A stretch of DNA of 64,000 bases, from NCBI GenBank assembly GCA_964549915.1, contig CAZJWX010000003.1, positions 106,658-170,657 of the forward strand, given 5' to 3'. The notes below the pieces were generated by a model. It searched no databases. It had not been told where the DNA came from and saw only the letters and a list, made by a program, of their open reading frames with translations. Below are positions 26,185 through 34,201 of the stretch, one piece after another (position 1 is the stretch's first letter; each line of letters starts with the position of its first letter). The translations under genes were made by a program, and so were the position numbers. This stretch comes from JAUZRW01 sp964549915 (lineage in GTDB: Bacteria; Chloroflexota; Anaerolineae; Aggregatilineales; Phototrophicaceae).

Positions 26185-27045
26185 TCACGGCTCCCCTTCA
26201 GCTTCCTCGAAGATGGAGAAGTCCACAGGTTCGAAGTTGGTGATCACCAGCACAAATTCCAGCGTCGTGAAGTCGATCAGGCTGGCGATTTGTGCCTCCT
26301 GTGTCAGCTCAAATTCCAGGTTTCGTGCGCTGACGACCTGCCCGATGGTGATATCCGCCGGGAAATTGCCCCCCAGGCCGGATGTCACAACCAGATCGCC
26401 CTCGTTGACTTCAGCATCCAGCGGAATGTAAAGCATCTCCAGCGATCCTGTATCCAGGCCTTCACCCTGCACAGTGCCCTGGGCGCGGCTATCGACGAGA
26501 CGACCACTGACGAAGCTGTTGAGATCAGTGACGAGCTGTACCTGGGAAAAATTCGCGCTGACGGCGTAAACCCGCCCCACCAGACCCAGTTCGACGACGA
26601 CAGGCATGCCGACGGTGATCCCGTCGCGCGTCCCCTTGTTGATGATGATGCTGCGCACCAGTCCGTACTGCCCCACACCCACGACATCCGCCGTCACGTA
26701 CTCGCGGTTCTCGGTCGTCTCGGTGTATTCCAGCAGATTCACCAGCCGTTGATAATCCTGTTCGATCTCGCGAAGCTGCGCCAATTCACCCTGTAGCTGG
26801 ACGAGAACCTCTTCCAGTTCGGCGTTGCGCTGCTGCAAGGCCTCGATGTCTTCCATACTCATCGGCACCTCGTTGAAGGCCAGCACAGCGCCGGAAAACG
26901 TTCGGGCGAAGAAGGTCATTGGTGCGGAGGCCAGCCCTTCCAGCGGTGCCAATAGCCCCACGCTGCTGAGGAATATCAGGCCGCTGCACGCGAATAAGAG
27001 CACGAGGAGATAGATGATACGATTGGATTGCCAATTTCGTCGCAA
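26185..27045 (-). CDS. mreC: Rod-shape determining protein MreC
   Basis: A 286-residue single-pass protein. One N-terminal membrane helix (about 10-32), a coiled coil (about 65-105, EDIEALQQRNAELEEVLVQL) and two beta-barrel domains with the family signature ADVVGVGQYGLVRSIIINKG and VTSGLGGNFPADITIGQV. MreC activates PBP2-RodA. The frame also opens at a TTG at 27051, but the TTG at 27045 has GGAG seven bases upstream and is preferred. A weakly polar tail ending in Glu-rich residues follows the last strand. Confidence 0.92.
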   Translation of the reverse strand: MRRNWQSNRIIYLLVLLFACSGLIFLSSVGLLAPLEGLASAPMTFFARTFSGAVLAFNEVPMSMEDIEALQQRNAELEEVLVQLQGELAQLREIEQDYQRLVNLLEYTETTENREYVTADVVGVGQYGLVRSIIINKGTRDGITVGMPVVVELGLVGRVYAVSANFSQVQLVTDLNSFVSGRLVDSRAQGTVQGEGLDTGSLEMLYIPLDAEVNEGDLVVTSGLGGNFPADITIGQVVSARNLEFELTQEAQIASLIDFTTLEFVLVITNFEPVDFSIFEEAEGEP

Positions 27046-27121
27046 GCTCAAACTCCGGCTGCTGCAATTGACGGCGCATTATAGCAGAGGGGTAGCCGAG
27101 GGTGTTTCCGCCGAAACCCGT

Positions 27122-28207
27122 TCAGTACTGCCGAGCCGTTCCCCCGCCGCCGGATGTGCTGCCGCGCTCCGGCCCGACGAGGAGACGACGCAGGTTGTTG
27201 TAGTCTTCCAGGATGCGCCCTGCCCCGCGGGCGACGCAGGTCATGGCATCTTCAGCAACCCAGGCGCGGATATTGACTTCTTGCTGCACCCGCTCTGCCA
27301 ATCCTTTCAACTGTCCGGCACCGCCGCAGATGGCAATGCCGCTCTCCATCAGGTCGGCGACCAGTTCTGGCGGCGTATCATCGAGCGCATCTTTGATCGT
27401 ATCAATGATGATATTCACCGAGCCGCTGATGGCTTCACGAATCTCGACGGAACTGACTTCGACGGAATCCGGCAGCCCCGTCGTCAGATTGCGGCCTTTC
27501 ATCTCGTAGGTTTGTTCTTGCGGCAACGCATAGGCCGAGGCAATCGCAATCTTGGCCTTCTCAGCAGTGGGTTCGCCGATCAGCAGATTGTGCTTGTTGC
27601 GCATATACTGCACGATGTCTTCATCCATCTCATCGCCCGCCACGCGGATCGAGCGGCTGATGACGATCCCGCCCAGCGAGAACAGAGCGACTTCGGTCGT
27701 GCCACCGCCAATATCGACGATCATGCTGCCCCGCGTTTCCAGGACAGGCAACCCCGCGCCAATGGCCGCCGCCACCGGTTCTTCAACGAGGTGGGCCTCG
27801 CGCGCGCCCGCATCCAGTGTCGCTTCGATCACAGCACGCTTCTCCACTTCCGTGACGCCGGATGGAATGCCGACCACCACGCGCGGACGCGGAATGGGTA
27901 CCCAGGTTTGCTCATGGGCTTTGCGGATCAAATAGTCGAGCATCTTCGCGGTGATCTCGTATTCGCTGATGACGCCATCCCGCAGCGGACGCACGATCAA
28001 AATGTCCTTGGGGTTTTTGCTCCACATCTCTTTCGCCCGCGCCCCGACTTCCTGCACGGCACGCGTACGTTTCTCCAGCGCCACAAAGGACGGCTCGTTG
28101 ATGACAATCCCCTTCCCTCGGACGCTAACCAACGTATACGCTGTACCCAGATCGATGCCGATATCCAGAGAGAAAAGGCCGAAGAAGTAATCTAATGGGC
28201 TTAACAC
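27122..28207 (-). CDS. mreB: Actin-like rod-shape protein MreB
   Basis: A 361-residue actin homologue that forms membrane-bound filaments steering elongasome movement. Phosphate-1 loop DIGIDLGTAYTLVSVRGKG, connect-1 and phosphate-2 region SMIVDIGGGTTEVALFSLGG, and adenosine motif GIAICGGAGQLKGLAERV. The N-terminal hydrophobic stretch PLDYFFGLFSLDIG could insert in the membrane. GTG at 28207 has GGAG eight bases upstream; a TTG at 28222 is possible. A Gly-rich C-terminal tail (GSTSGGGGTARQY) is unusual. First gene of the elongasome operon. Confidence 0.96.
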   Translation of the reverse strand: MLSPLDYFFGLFSLDIGIDLGTAYTLVSVRGKGIVINEPSFVALEKRTRAVQEVGARAKEMWSKNPKDILIVRPLRDGVISEYEITAKMLDYLIRKAHEQTWVPIPRPRVVVGIPSGVTEVEKRAVIEATLDAGAREAHLVEEPVAAAIGAGLPVLETRGSMIVDIGGGTTEVALFSLGGIVISRSIRVAGDEMDEDIVQYMRNKHNLLIGEPTAEKAKIAIASAYALPQEQTYEMKGRNLTTGLPDSVEVSSVEIREAISGSVNIIIDTIKDALDDTPPELVADLMESGIAICGGAGQLKGLAERVQQEVNIRAWVAEDAMTCVARGAGRILEDYNNLRRLLVGPERGSTSGGGGTARQY

Positions 28208-28242
28208 GGACGCCGCTCCCAATTCGCAGTAACCAGCGCCGC

Positions 28243-28248
28243 ATTATA
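28243..28248 (-). promoter_or_regulatory. mreB: -10 box for the mre operon
   Basis: A perfect TATAAT on the minus strand, about 36 bases before the mreB start in the short gap shared with tilS. A convincing -35 box is not visible. Confidence 0.45.
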
Positions 28249-28302
28249 ACATACTCTTGAACTGCGAAAATCCAGAAGCCAGAGCCGAATCAGACGGTTG
28301 AA

Positions 28303-29703
28303 ATGCACCATAAACTCACAGAAATTCTGAAAAAAACAGTGGATGAGCAGAACCTCTTTCCACCCGGGGAGATGATTGTGCTGGGCGTCTCTGGCGGGTC
28401 GGATTCGCTGGCACTGCTGCACGCCCTGGCACAGCCTGGGCAGACGCTTACCAATCGTTACCATATTGCCACGCTGGATCATGGGCTGCGAGGAGATGCA
28501 GGCGCAGCGGATGCGGCCTTCGTTTGCGAGCAAGCGCAGCAGTTGGGTTTGCCCTGCACGCGCGGTGAAGCTGATGTGCTTCAGATGGCGCGGGAGCGCC
28601 GCATTGGCATTGAAGAAGCAGCCCGCAGCGCCCGTTATGACTTCCTGGGGAACGTTGCGACACATGTCGGCAGCAGAACAATCGCGACAGGCCACAACAC
28701 CGACGATCAAGCGGAGACGATTTTGATGCACGTACTGCGGGGGGCGGGGTTGCAGGGCTTGCGCGGGATGCCCTACCAGACGGATGTCCCCGGTCATCCA
28801 GGCTTGCGGTTGGTGCGTCCCTTGCTGGATGTGCCCCGTGCCATAATCGAAGCCTACTGCCAGAAGTACAGATTGCAGCCCCGCAGCGACGAAACCAACG
28901 CCGATCCCACATACACACGCAACCGAGTCCGGCTCGAGATCCTGCCCCGGCTGCGCGAGATCAATCCGCAGATCGAACGAGCGCTGATTCGGCTGGCAAA
29001 AACGGCGCACGAAGATGAAGGTTTGCTGAGCGAAATGTTCCAGCGCGAGATTCTACCGCAGATTGACCAGCACCCGAATCGCTCTGGCTGGCGAATCGAA
29101 TCATTCAGAGGATGGCATCCAGCGATGCAGGCACGTGCCCTTCGCTATGCCCTGGAACGTCTGGACGCCCACCCGGAGTACGAGGCGATCATCCGTGCAC
29201 GTGACCTGGCGCTAGCGCCAACAGTCGGCATGACTATGCCTTTCAACAGTCAAGTGCGCCTGCGCTTCAGCTATGAGACGATGTGGATCGAACGTGAAGA
29301 TGCCTCCTTACCCAGGGAGCCATACCTGCTTCTGGAAAACCCCCGCGTGGTGACTCTGTCCGACACGACAGATTGTGGATTATGGCAGCTCATCGCCAGC
29401 GACCACGAGAGTCCCACCGCTGTGGCACGGATGTCCCTGCCGCCGGATGCGCAAATCGCGCTGCGCACCCGCCAGCCGGCGGATCGCTGGCAGCCGCTGG
29501 GTATGGGTGGGCGTTCGCGTCGCCTCAAGAAGTGGATGATCGACCGCAAGATTCCGCAGCATGTTCGCGATCACCTGCCGCTGCTGACCGTAGATGGGCG
29601 AATCGCAGCGGTGATTCTGCCGAATCAGTGGGCGATTGCGCATCCCTTCGCCGTCAAACCGACCTCTCAACATGTTTTTTATTTTTCCGTTCGTAGATTG
29701 TAA
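28303..29703 (+). CDS. tilS: tRNA(Ile)-lysidine synthetase
   Basis: A 466-residue N-type ATP pyrophosphatase that attaches lysine to C34 of the minor isoleucine tRNA, turning CAU reading from AUG to AUA. The PP-loop is VSGGSDSLALLHAL (residues 29-42), followed by LDHGLRGDAGAAD and GHNTDDQAETILMHVLRGAG, all family marks. The C-terminal domain (about 365-466) has the TilS_C features RQPADRWQPLGMGGRSRRLK and KIPQHVRDHLPLL. Divergent from mreB. Confidence 0.95.
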   Translation: MHHKLTEILKKTVDEQNLFPPGEMIVLGVSGGSDSLALLHALAQPGQTLTNRYHIATLDHGLRGDAGAADAAFVCEQAQQLGLPCTRGEADVLQMARERRIGIEEAARSARYDFLGNVATHVGSRTIATGHNTDDQAETILMHVLRGAGLQGLRGMPYQTDVPGHPGLRLVRPLLDVPRAIIEAYCQKYRLQPRSDETNADPTYTRNRVRLEILPRLREINPQIERALIRLAKTAHEDEGLLSEMFQREILPQIDQHPNRSGWRIESFRGWHPAMQARALRYALERLDAHPEYEAIIRARDLALAPTVGMTMPFNSQVRLRFSYETMWIEREDASLPREPYLLLENPRVVTLSDTTDCGLWQLIASDHESPTAVARMSLPPDAQIALRTRQPADRWQPLGMGGRSRRLKKWMIDRKIPQHVRDHLPLLTVDGRIAAVILPNQWAIAHPFAVKPTSQHVFYFSVRRL

Positions 29704-29723
29704 TCAGCAAGGCGCTGTAACGC

Positions 29724-29752
29724 TTGCTAAGCTCGGATAATGATTGTATGAT
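29724..29752 (+). promoter_or_regulatory. Promoter for the response regulator gene
   Basis: TTGCTA (29724-29729) and TATGAT (29747-29752) are 17 bases apart. Transcription would start near 29759, about 33 bases before the gene. Confidence 0.55.
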
Positions 29753-29791
29753 TGAGATACCATAAGGGAACCATGAATCAGGACAAGGGCG

Positions 29792-30670
29792 ATGGACGGA
29801 CGAATGAATCACGATCACGATTCAGCCAGCGTGCTGGTCGTTGATGATGAGGGAGCAAATCGCTACTCAGTGAGCAAGACGTTGCAGCGCGTTGGCTACG
29901 CAGTTTCGGAAGCTGCCAATGGCGAGGAAGCGCTGGAAGAACTGGAACAGCAGGAATTTGATGTCATCCTGACGGATATTCGAATGCCGGGGATTGACGG
30001 GGTGGAACTGCTGCGCCGCGTCAAGGAGCAGTCGCCAGACGCAATTGTGATCTTGATGACGGGCTACGCCAGCCTGGGCACTGCCGTCGAGGCAATTCGC
30101 CTGGGGGCGCACGACTATTTGATCAAGCCCAGTTCCAGCCAGGATATTCGTCAGAGCGTCGGGCGCGGGGTGGAACGTGCACGCAACTTGCAGCGCCGCC
30201 GCCGCCTGCTGGATACCATCAAGAATGATGTTTTTGAACTGACTCGCGCGGATCGCGAAGCGGCGACGGTGGCCTTCGACCCCTCTCCACCGGGTGACCT
30301 CTCCGAACAGGCGTACACTGGCTCAGTACCCGAACCCAGCAGCAACAGCAGCATGCAACTCGGCCCGCTGACGGTACACACCGGTCGCTACCAGATTTCC
30401 GTTGAAGACCGCCCCATCGACCTGACGCCAACGGAATTTGACCTGCTGCTGTACCTGGCAGCACATCGCGGTCGCGTAGTGCCCTGCAATGAATTGGTGC
30501 GCGAAGTGCGCGGCTACACGGTGGAAGAAGCCGAAGCACGCGAAGTGATCCGCCCACATGTGAGCAACTTGCGCCGCAAGTTGAAGGATGCAGGGCAAAA
30601 TGCCGACCTGATCGTGAACGTGCGTGGGATCGGCTATCGCCTGAATGAGGCCGTCGCCTCCCAGGAGTGA
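29792..30670 (+). CDS. Response regulator, receiver plus OmpR-type winged helix
   Basis: A 292-residue regulator. Residues about 12-130 are a receiver with D17/D18 pair, phospho-acceptor D62 in VILTDIRMPGIDG, T84/G85 and K113 in AHDYLIKPSS; its sequence is closest to NtrC-type receivers. A basic linker (ARNLQRRRRL) and about 50 flexible residues lead to an OmpR/PhoB winged helix (about 190-285; PIDLTPTEFDLLLYLAAHRG, REVIRPHVSNLRRKLKD, IVNVRGIGYRL). It binds DNA on phosphorylation. The partner kinase is not adjacent. Start 29792 or a second ATG at 29804. Confidence 0.9.
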   Translation: MDGRMNHDHDSASVLVVDDEGANRYSVSKTLQRVGYAVSEAANGEEALEELEQQEFDVILTDIRMPGIDGVELLRRVKEQSPDAIVILMTGYASLGTAVEAIRLGAHDYLIKPSSSQDIRQSVGRGVERARNLQRRRRLLDTIKNDVFELTRADREAATVAFDPSPPGDLSEQAYTGSVPEPSSNSSMQLGPLTVHTGRYQISVEDRPIDLTPTEFDLLLYLAAHRGRVVPCNELVREVRGYTVEEAEAREVIRPHVSNLRRKLKDAGQNADLIVNVRGIGYRLNEAVASQE

Positions 30671-30706
30671 ATCTATTCTTTTCTTACCAGATAGCGGTAT
30701 CATACA

Positions 30707-30738
30707 GGTCGTCCCATCTGGGATGACCGTTTTGTTTT
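30707..30738 (+). terminator. Intrinsic terminator after the response regulator
   Basis: GGTCGTCCCA and TGGGATGACC pair over ten positions (one G-T wobble) across 30707-30728, followed by GTTTTGTTTT. Confidence 0.8.
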
Positions 30739-30756
30739 ATTGGGAGCGCAGTCCCG

Positions 30757-32928
30757 TTGCACAGAAGTTCCTTCGTCCTCTTCATCGGCCTCCTGCTGTT
30801 GGTGAATGCTGTCCAGAGCCAGCCACCGGCCTGCGATCAACCAGGAACGGTACAGCGCCTGACCTACCAGAGCTTTCTGCTGGGGCAGGAGATGTTTTAC
30901 AGCGTCTATCTGCCACCCTGCTACGATGAGAGTGCCGCGCCCTACCCTGTCGCCTACTTGATGCATGGCTCCAACGAAGACGATGGTCACTGGCTGCGGT
31001 TGGGGCTACAGGAAGAACTGGATGCCGCGATTCGCAACGGTGAGCTGCCCTCCTTCGTGGTTGTGCTGCCCTTCGGCAACGTGATCGCCAATCGCAATCG
31101 CTTCGACGCAATTTCCTGGGGCAACATCTTCCTGCAAGAGTTGATGCCCGACGCAGAAGGCCGCCTGAACATCCAGACGACCCAGGCAGGACGCGCCATC
31201 GGTGGCATTTCGCGTGGGGGCTTCTGGGCGTATCAGATCGCCTTTCGCCAGCCGACTCTCTTCAGCGCTGTCGGCGGGCACAGTGCCTTCTTTGACCTAC
31301 ACCACGCGCCAGAAGATCAGAATCCGCTGCACCTGGCGCTCTCAGCCCCTGGGCTGGGCGCGATGCGCCTGTGGTTGGATTACGGCGCAGAGGATTTCGC
31401 AGCACCCGGGCTAGATGAAATGCACTCGCGCTTGCGGGAACGCGGCCTGGAACACACCTTCATGCAATACGACGAAGGCCAGCACAACAACGCTTACTGG
31501 TCAGCGCACCTGGGCGAATACCTGGGCTTCTACGCAGAAAGCTGGCAACGCTCCCAACCTGATCCCACCGCAGCACCCTTCAGCGGCTTCGCCACCAATA
31601 CACCGTTCGCGCCGACGCCGACTGCTACCCCCCAACCCCAGAGCACAAGCCACATCCTGTTCCCGGTGGCGGCCTTTCCCAGCCTGCAAACCAGCATCAC
31701 GCAGGAAGCGTTGGCAGCCGTCGCGGCAGGAGAATACGACCCGCGCCTGGTGCTCGACCCGGCGACATTGGCCCAACTGCGCAGCCTGGGCTTCGATTTG
31801 CATCCGGACACGCGGCTCGTACAAGATGGCGACGTTCGCGATCACCTCTGGAGCAATCGGGAGCGCTATTCGCTGCTGCCGTTGATGCGCATGACACCGG
31901 AGACGCGCATTCTCTTGCTGGATGATCGACCTGTGCTGGATCAACTGGCGACCTACCCTTTCGCGGGTCAGGATGCGGGCATCACGCGGATTACATTGTC
32001 CGGCGTGACGGCGCTGGCACGCAACACACGGTTGGCACTGGACGAAAACGGCGTGGAATGGGCTGCCAGCGGCATCGCCGACTACGTCCGGTCGGCGGAC
32101 TATTTTCATATGAGCAATGAGGTCTCGCTGGTCGATACATGCCCGCAACCCAACCAGGACTTACTCGGCGGCAATAACAGCTTCTGCTCTCGTCCAGCAC
32201 ATTTCGCACTCTTCTCGCTGCTGGATGCGGACATCATGGAACTGACGGGCAATCACAACAATGACTACGGTTACGATGCCTATCGCCAAACCCTAGCAGC
32301 GTACCAGCGCCAGGGAATCGAAACGGTAGGCGGCGGCGAAACAGTGGCCCAGGCACGTCGTCCCCTGCGCTTCAGCCATGAGGGCAATCTAATCGCCTGG
32401 ATTGCCTGCAACGCCGTCGGGCCATATTACGCGCTCGTCAACGAAGACATCGAACAATTGGGCGGGGTACGACCCGGAGCCGCCGCCTGCGACTGGAACT
32501 GGCTGGAGGACGAGATCCCCGCGTTGGCGGCTGAAGTCGATGTTTTGCTTGTGACAGTACAACATCAGGAAGTCGAAGAGTACCAGCCAACCGAAGCGCA
32601 GCAAGTCGACTTCCGCAGGCTGGCAAACCTGGGCGCAGATGTCGTGCTGGGCACAGCCGCACATAAGCCACAAACCTATGAGTTTTTCCCGACGAATCGC
32701 GGGGAAATAGTCTTCATCCATTATGGGATGGGCAACCTGTACTTCGACCAGCCCTTCTGGGGCAACATGCGCTTTTTCATGAATACCCTTTATCTCTATG
32801 AGGGTGTGGTGCGCGGTGTCGAAATTTTCCCCGGCATCATTGAAGATGCGGGGCGTCCGCGCCTGATGACACCCGAAGAGCGCGAAAACTTCCTGTTCTT
32901 CATGTTCAGAGAGCAGAATCGATTCTAA
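30757..32928 (+). CDS. Exported esterase D-like/CapA-like fusion protein
   Basis: A 723-residue secreted protein, probably TTG start with GGGAG upstream, signal peptide FVLFIGLLLLVNAVQS. Residues about 30-265 are an alpha/beta-hydrolase of the esterase D family: oxyanion region YLMHGSNEDD and nucleophile G150-I-S152-R-G154. A Thr/Pro linker (about 275-300) joins it to residues about 300-715, resembling the CapA/PGA_cap metallophosphatase-like family: MELTGNHNNDYGYDAYRQTL, VDVLLVTVQHQEVEEYQP, GADVVLGTAAHKPQTYEFF and VFIHYGMGNLYFDQ. CapA-type proteins act in poly-gamma-glutamate export or hydrolysis. The combination suggests a surface hydrolase acting on a polymer or acyl ester; the exact substrate is unknown. 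Confidence 0.82.
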   Translation: MHRSSFVLFIGLLLLVNAVQSQPPACDQPGTVQRLTYQSFLLGQEMFYSVYLPPCYDESAAPYPVAYLMHGSNEDDGHWLRLGLQEELDAAIRNGELPSFVVVLPFGNVIANRNRFDAISWGNIFLQELMPDAEGRLNIQTTQAGRAIGGISRGGFWAYQIAFRQPTLFSAVGGHSAFFDLHHAPEDQNPLHLALSAPGLGAMRLWLDYGAEDFAAPGLDEMHSRLRERGLEHTFMQYDEGQHNNAYWSAHLGEYLGFYAESWQRSQPDPTAAPFSGFATNTPFAPTPTATPQPQSTSHILFPVAAFPSLQTSITQEALAAVAAGEYDPRLVLDPATLAQLRSLGFDLHPDTRLVQDGDVRDHLWSNRERYSLLPLMRMTPETRILLLDDRPVLDQLATYPFAGQDAGITRITLSGVTALARNTRLALDENGVEWAASGIADYVRSADYFHMSNEVSLVDTCPQPNQDLLGGNNSFCSRPAHFALFSLLDADIMELTGNHNNDYGYDAYRQTLAAYQRQGIETVGGGETVAQARRPLRFSHEGNLIAWIACNAVGPYYALVNEDIEQLGGVRPGAAACDWNWLEDEIPALAAEVDVLLVTVQHQEVEEYQPTEAQQVDFRRLANLGADVVLGTAAHKPQTYEFFPTNRGEIVFIHYGMGNLYFDQPFWGNMRFFMNTLYLYEGVVRGVEIFPGIIEDAGRPRLMTPEERENFLFFMFREQNRF

Positions 32929-32956
32929 ACGGATGCTAGTAGATGGAATTGACGGA

Positions 32957-33628
32957 ATGAGCACCCTGGAACCTACGCAAGACGAACAAAACCGCGAGCA
33001 CAACGGAATCCTGAACAACGCCATCGTCGGGCTGCTGCTGCTCTTCACGATTCCCGCCCTGCTGACCGTCGGCGGGGTCTGGATTGTAGCACAGCAAGGG
33101 CGCATACCCGGCGGCGCAACCCGCAGTTGCGAGCAATTCTACAGCGAATCCCTGGGCTTTCGCATCGAACAGTACAACTACCAGGCCGGGCTGACTCCCT
33201 TCGCCGAAGAGACGTTTTTCGCGACGACTGATGGTGGAGCGACCTGGGAAGAGGTCTTCGCCAATACCGTCATCGGGCCGGATGCGCTCGATTGCGCGGC
33301 AGGAATCCAGCAGTTGAGTGATGATGTATACACCCTGCGCAACCAGAAGAGCGTCGCCATCACACCCGATGCAGGAGCGACCTGGCATACGCAGAATGTC
33401 TGCGACGATCCTCGACCCGAAACCGGGCGCTGCGATGCCGATCCGCTGCGCTTCCGTGCCTTCACGCTGGAGGTGGAAAGCGGCAGTGGATCAGTCGTCG
33501 TCAATCGGGCGGTGGTGGATGAATACGGCCTGCCCCTGACGGAAGACGGTGAAGTGCGCGTCGCCGAGACTTACACGCTGACCACCGATGACTACGGGCA
33601 GACCTGGCAGCTACAGAACACCCCGTAA
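32957..33628 (+). CDS. Single-pass exported protein with Asp-box repeats
   Basis: A 223-residue protein with one membrane helix (about residues 18-45, VGLLLLFTIPALLTVGGVWIV) and an outer domain. Three Asp-box (BNR) motifs are visible: TTDGGATWEE, TPDAGATWHT and TTDDYGQTWQL, the loops seen in beta-propellers of sialidases and sortilin-like proteins. With only three boxes it cannot form a whole propeller, so it may be partial or an oligomer. Cysteines (SCEQF, DCAAG, NVCDD, RCDAD) may form disulfides. Starts 28 bases after the esterase-CapA gene and is probably cotranscribed with it. Confidence 0.7.
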   Translation: MSTLEPTQDEQNREHNGILNNAIVGLLLLFTIPALLTVGGVWIVAQQGRIPGGATRSCEQFYSESLGFRIEQYNYQAGLTPFAEETFFATTDGGATWEEVFANTVIGPDALDCAAGIQQLSDDVYTLRNQKSVAITPDAGATWHTQNVCDDPRPETGRCDADPLRFRAFTLEVESGSGSVVVNRAVVDEYGLPLTEDGEVRVAETYTLTTDDYGQTWQLQNTP

Positions 33629-33718
33629 CGCGGCACAGCACAGTTTTTCCTTATCCGGTACAATGGCAGCGGGGGAAGACGGCAGCAGGTTGTGGACAGT
33701 CGCGGAGGCTAGCAACAG

Positions 33719-34201
33719 ATGTTGGATTTATGGGCGAATCTACAGGGGTTATTCCTGGGCGATCCGGAGGACACGCCGGAAATCATGCTGGTGAACCTCA
33801 CGGATGAGCAGACCGCATCTTGTATCCGGCTTTTGATTGACCGAGCCAGGGAATGCAGCACGCAGTTCAACCTGGCTGGAACGCCCTACTCCGTGATTGT
33901 ATCCTCATTGGATGTCGCCCTGGAACTGCTGGAAATGCGCAAAATCAGCGCAGCGTTCTGGCTTTCGCTGCCCGTCATGCCATCCCTGGCTGTGATCGTT
34001 GAGCGCCCCGGCACGATCATACTCAGTTACGAGCGCGGCAAGTGGTCGGCGATGTCCGTCATCGCCCTCTTCGACCTGCTGGACGAGTTAATGGCGCGTG
34101 CGCCAAATGCCAGACTGCGCCTGGATGATGTCTATTTTTCTTCGGATCAGAGATTGCTATTTGCACGAGTCTGGCAAGCCTATCAAAATGTCGCTTCGTA
34201 A
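33719..34201 (+). CDS. Unknown protein upstream of glycosidase
   Basis: A 160-residue protein with alternating strands and helices (SVIVSSLDVALELLEMRKIS, PSLAVIVERPGTIILSYERG, VIALFDLLDELMARAPNARL). No membrane segment, no motif that I recognise. It overlaps the glycosidase gene by 14 bases, so the two are translationally linked. A -10-like TACAAT at 33659-33664 precedes it. Confidence 0.65.
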   Translation: MLDLWANLQGLFLGDPEDTPEIMLVNLTDEQTASCIRLLIDRARECSTQFNLAGTPYSVIVSSLDVALELLEMRKISAAFWLSLPVMPSLAVIVERPGTIILSYERGKWSAMSVIALFDLLDELMARAPNARLRLDDVYFSSDQRLLFARVWQAYQNVAS

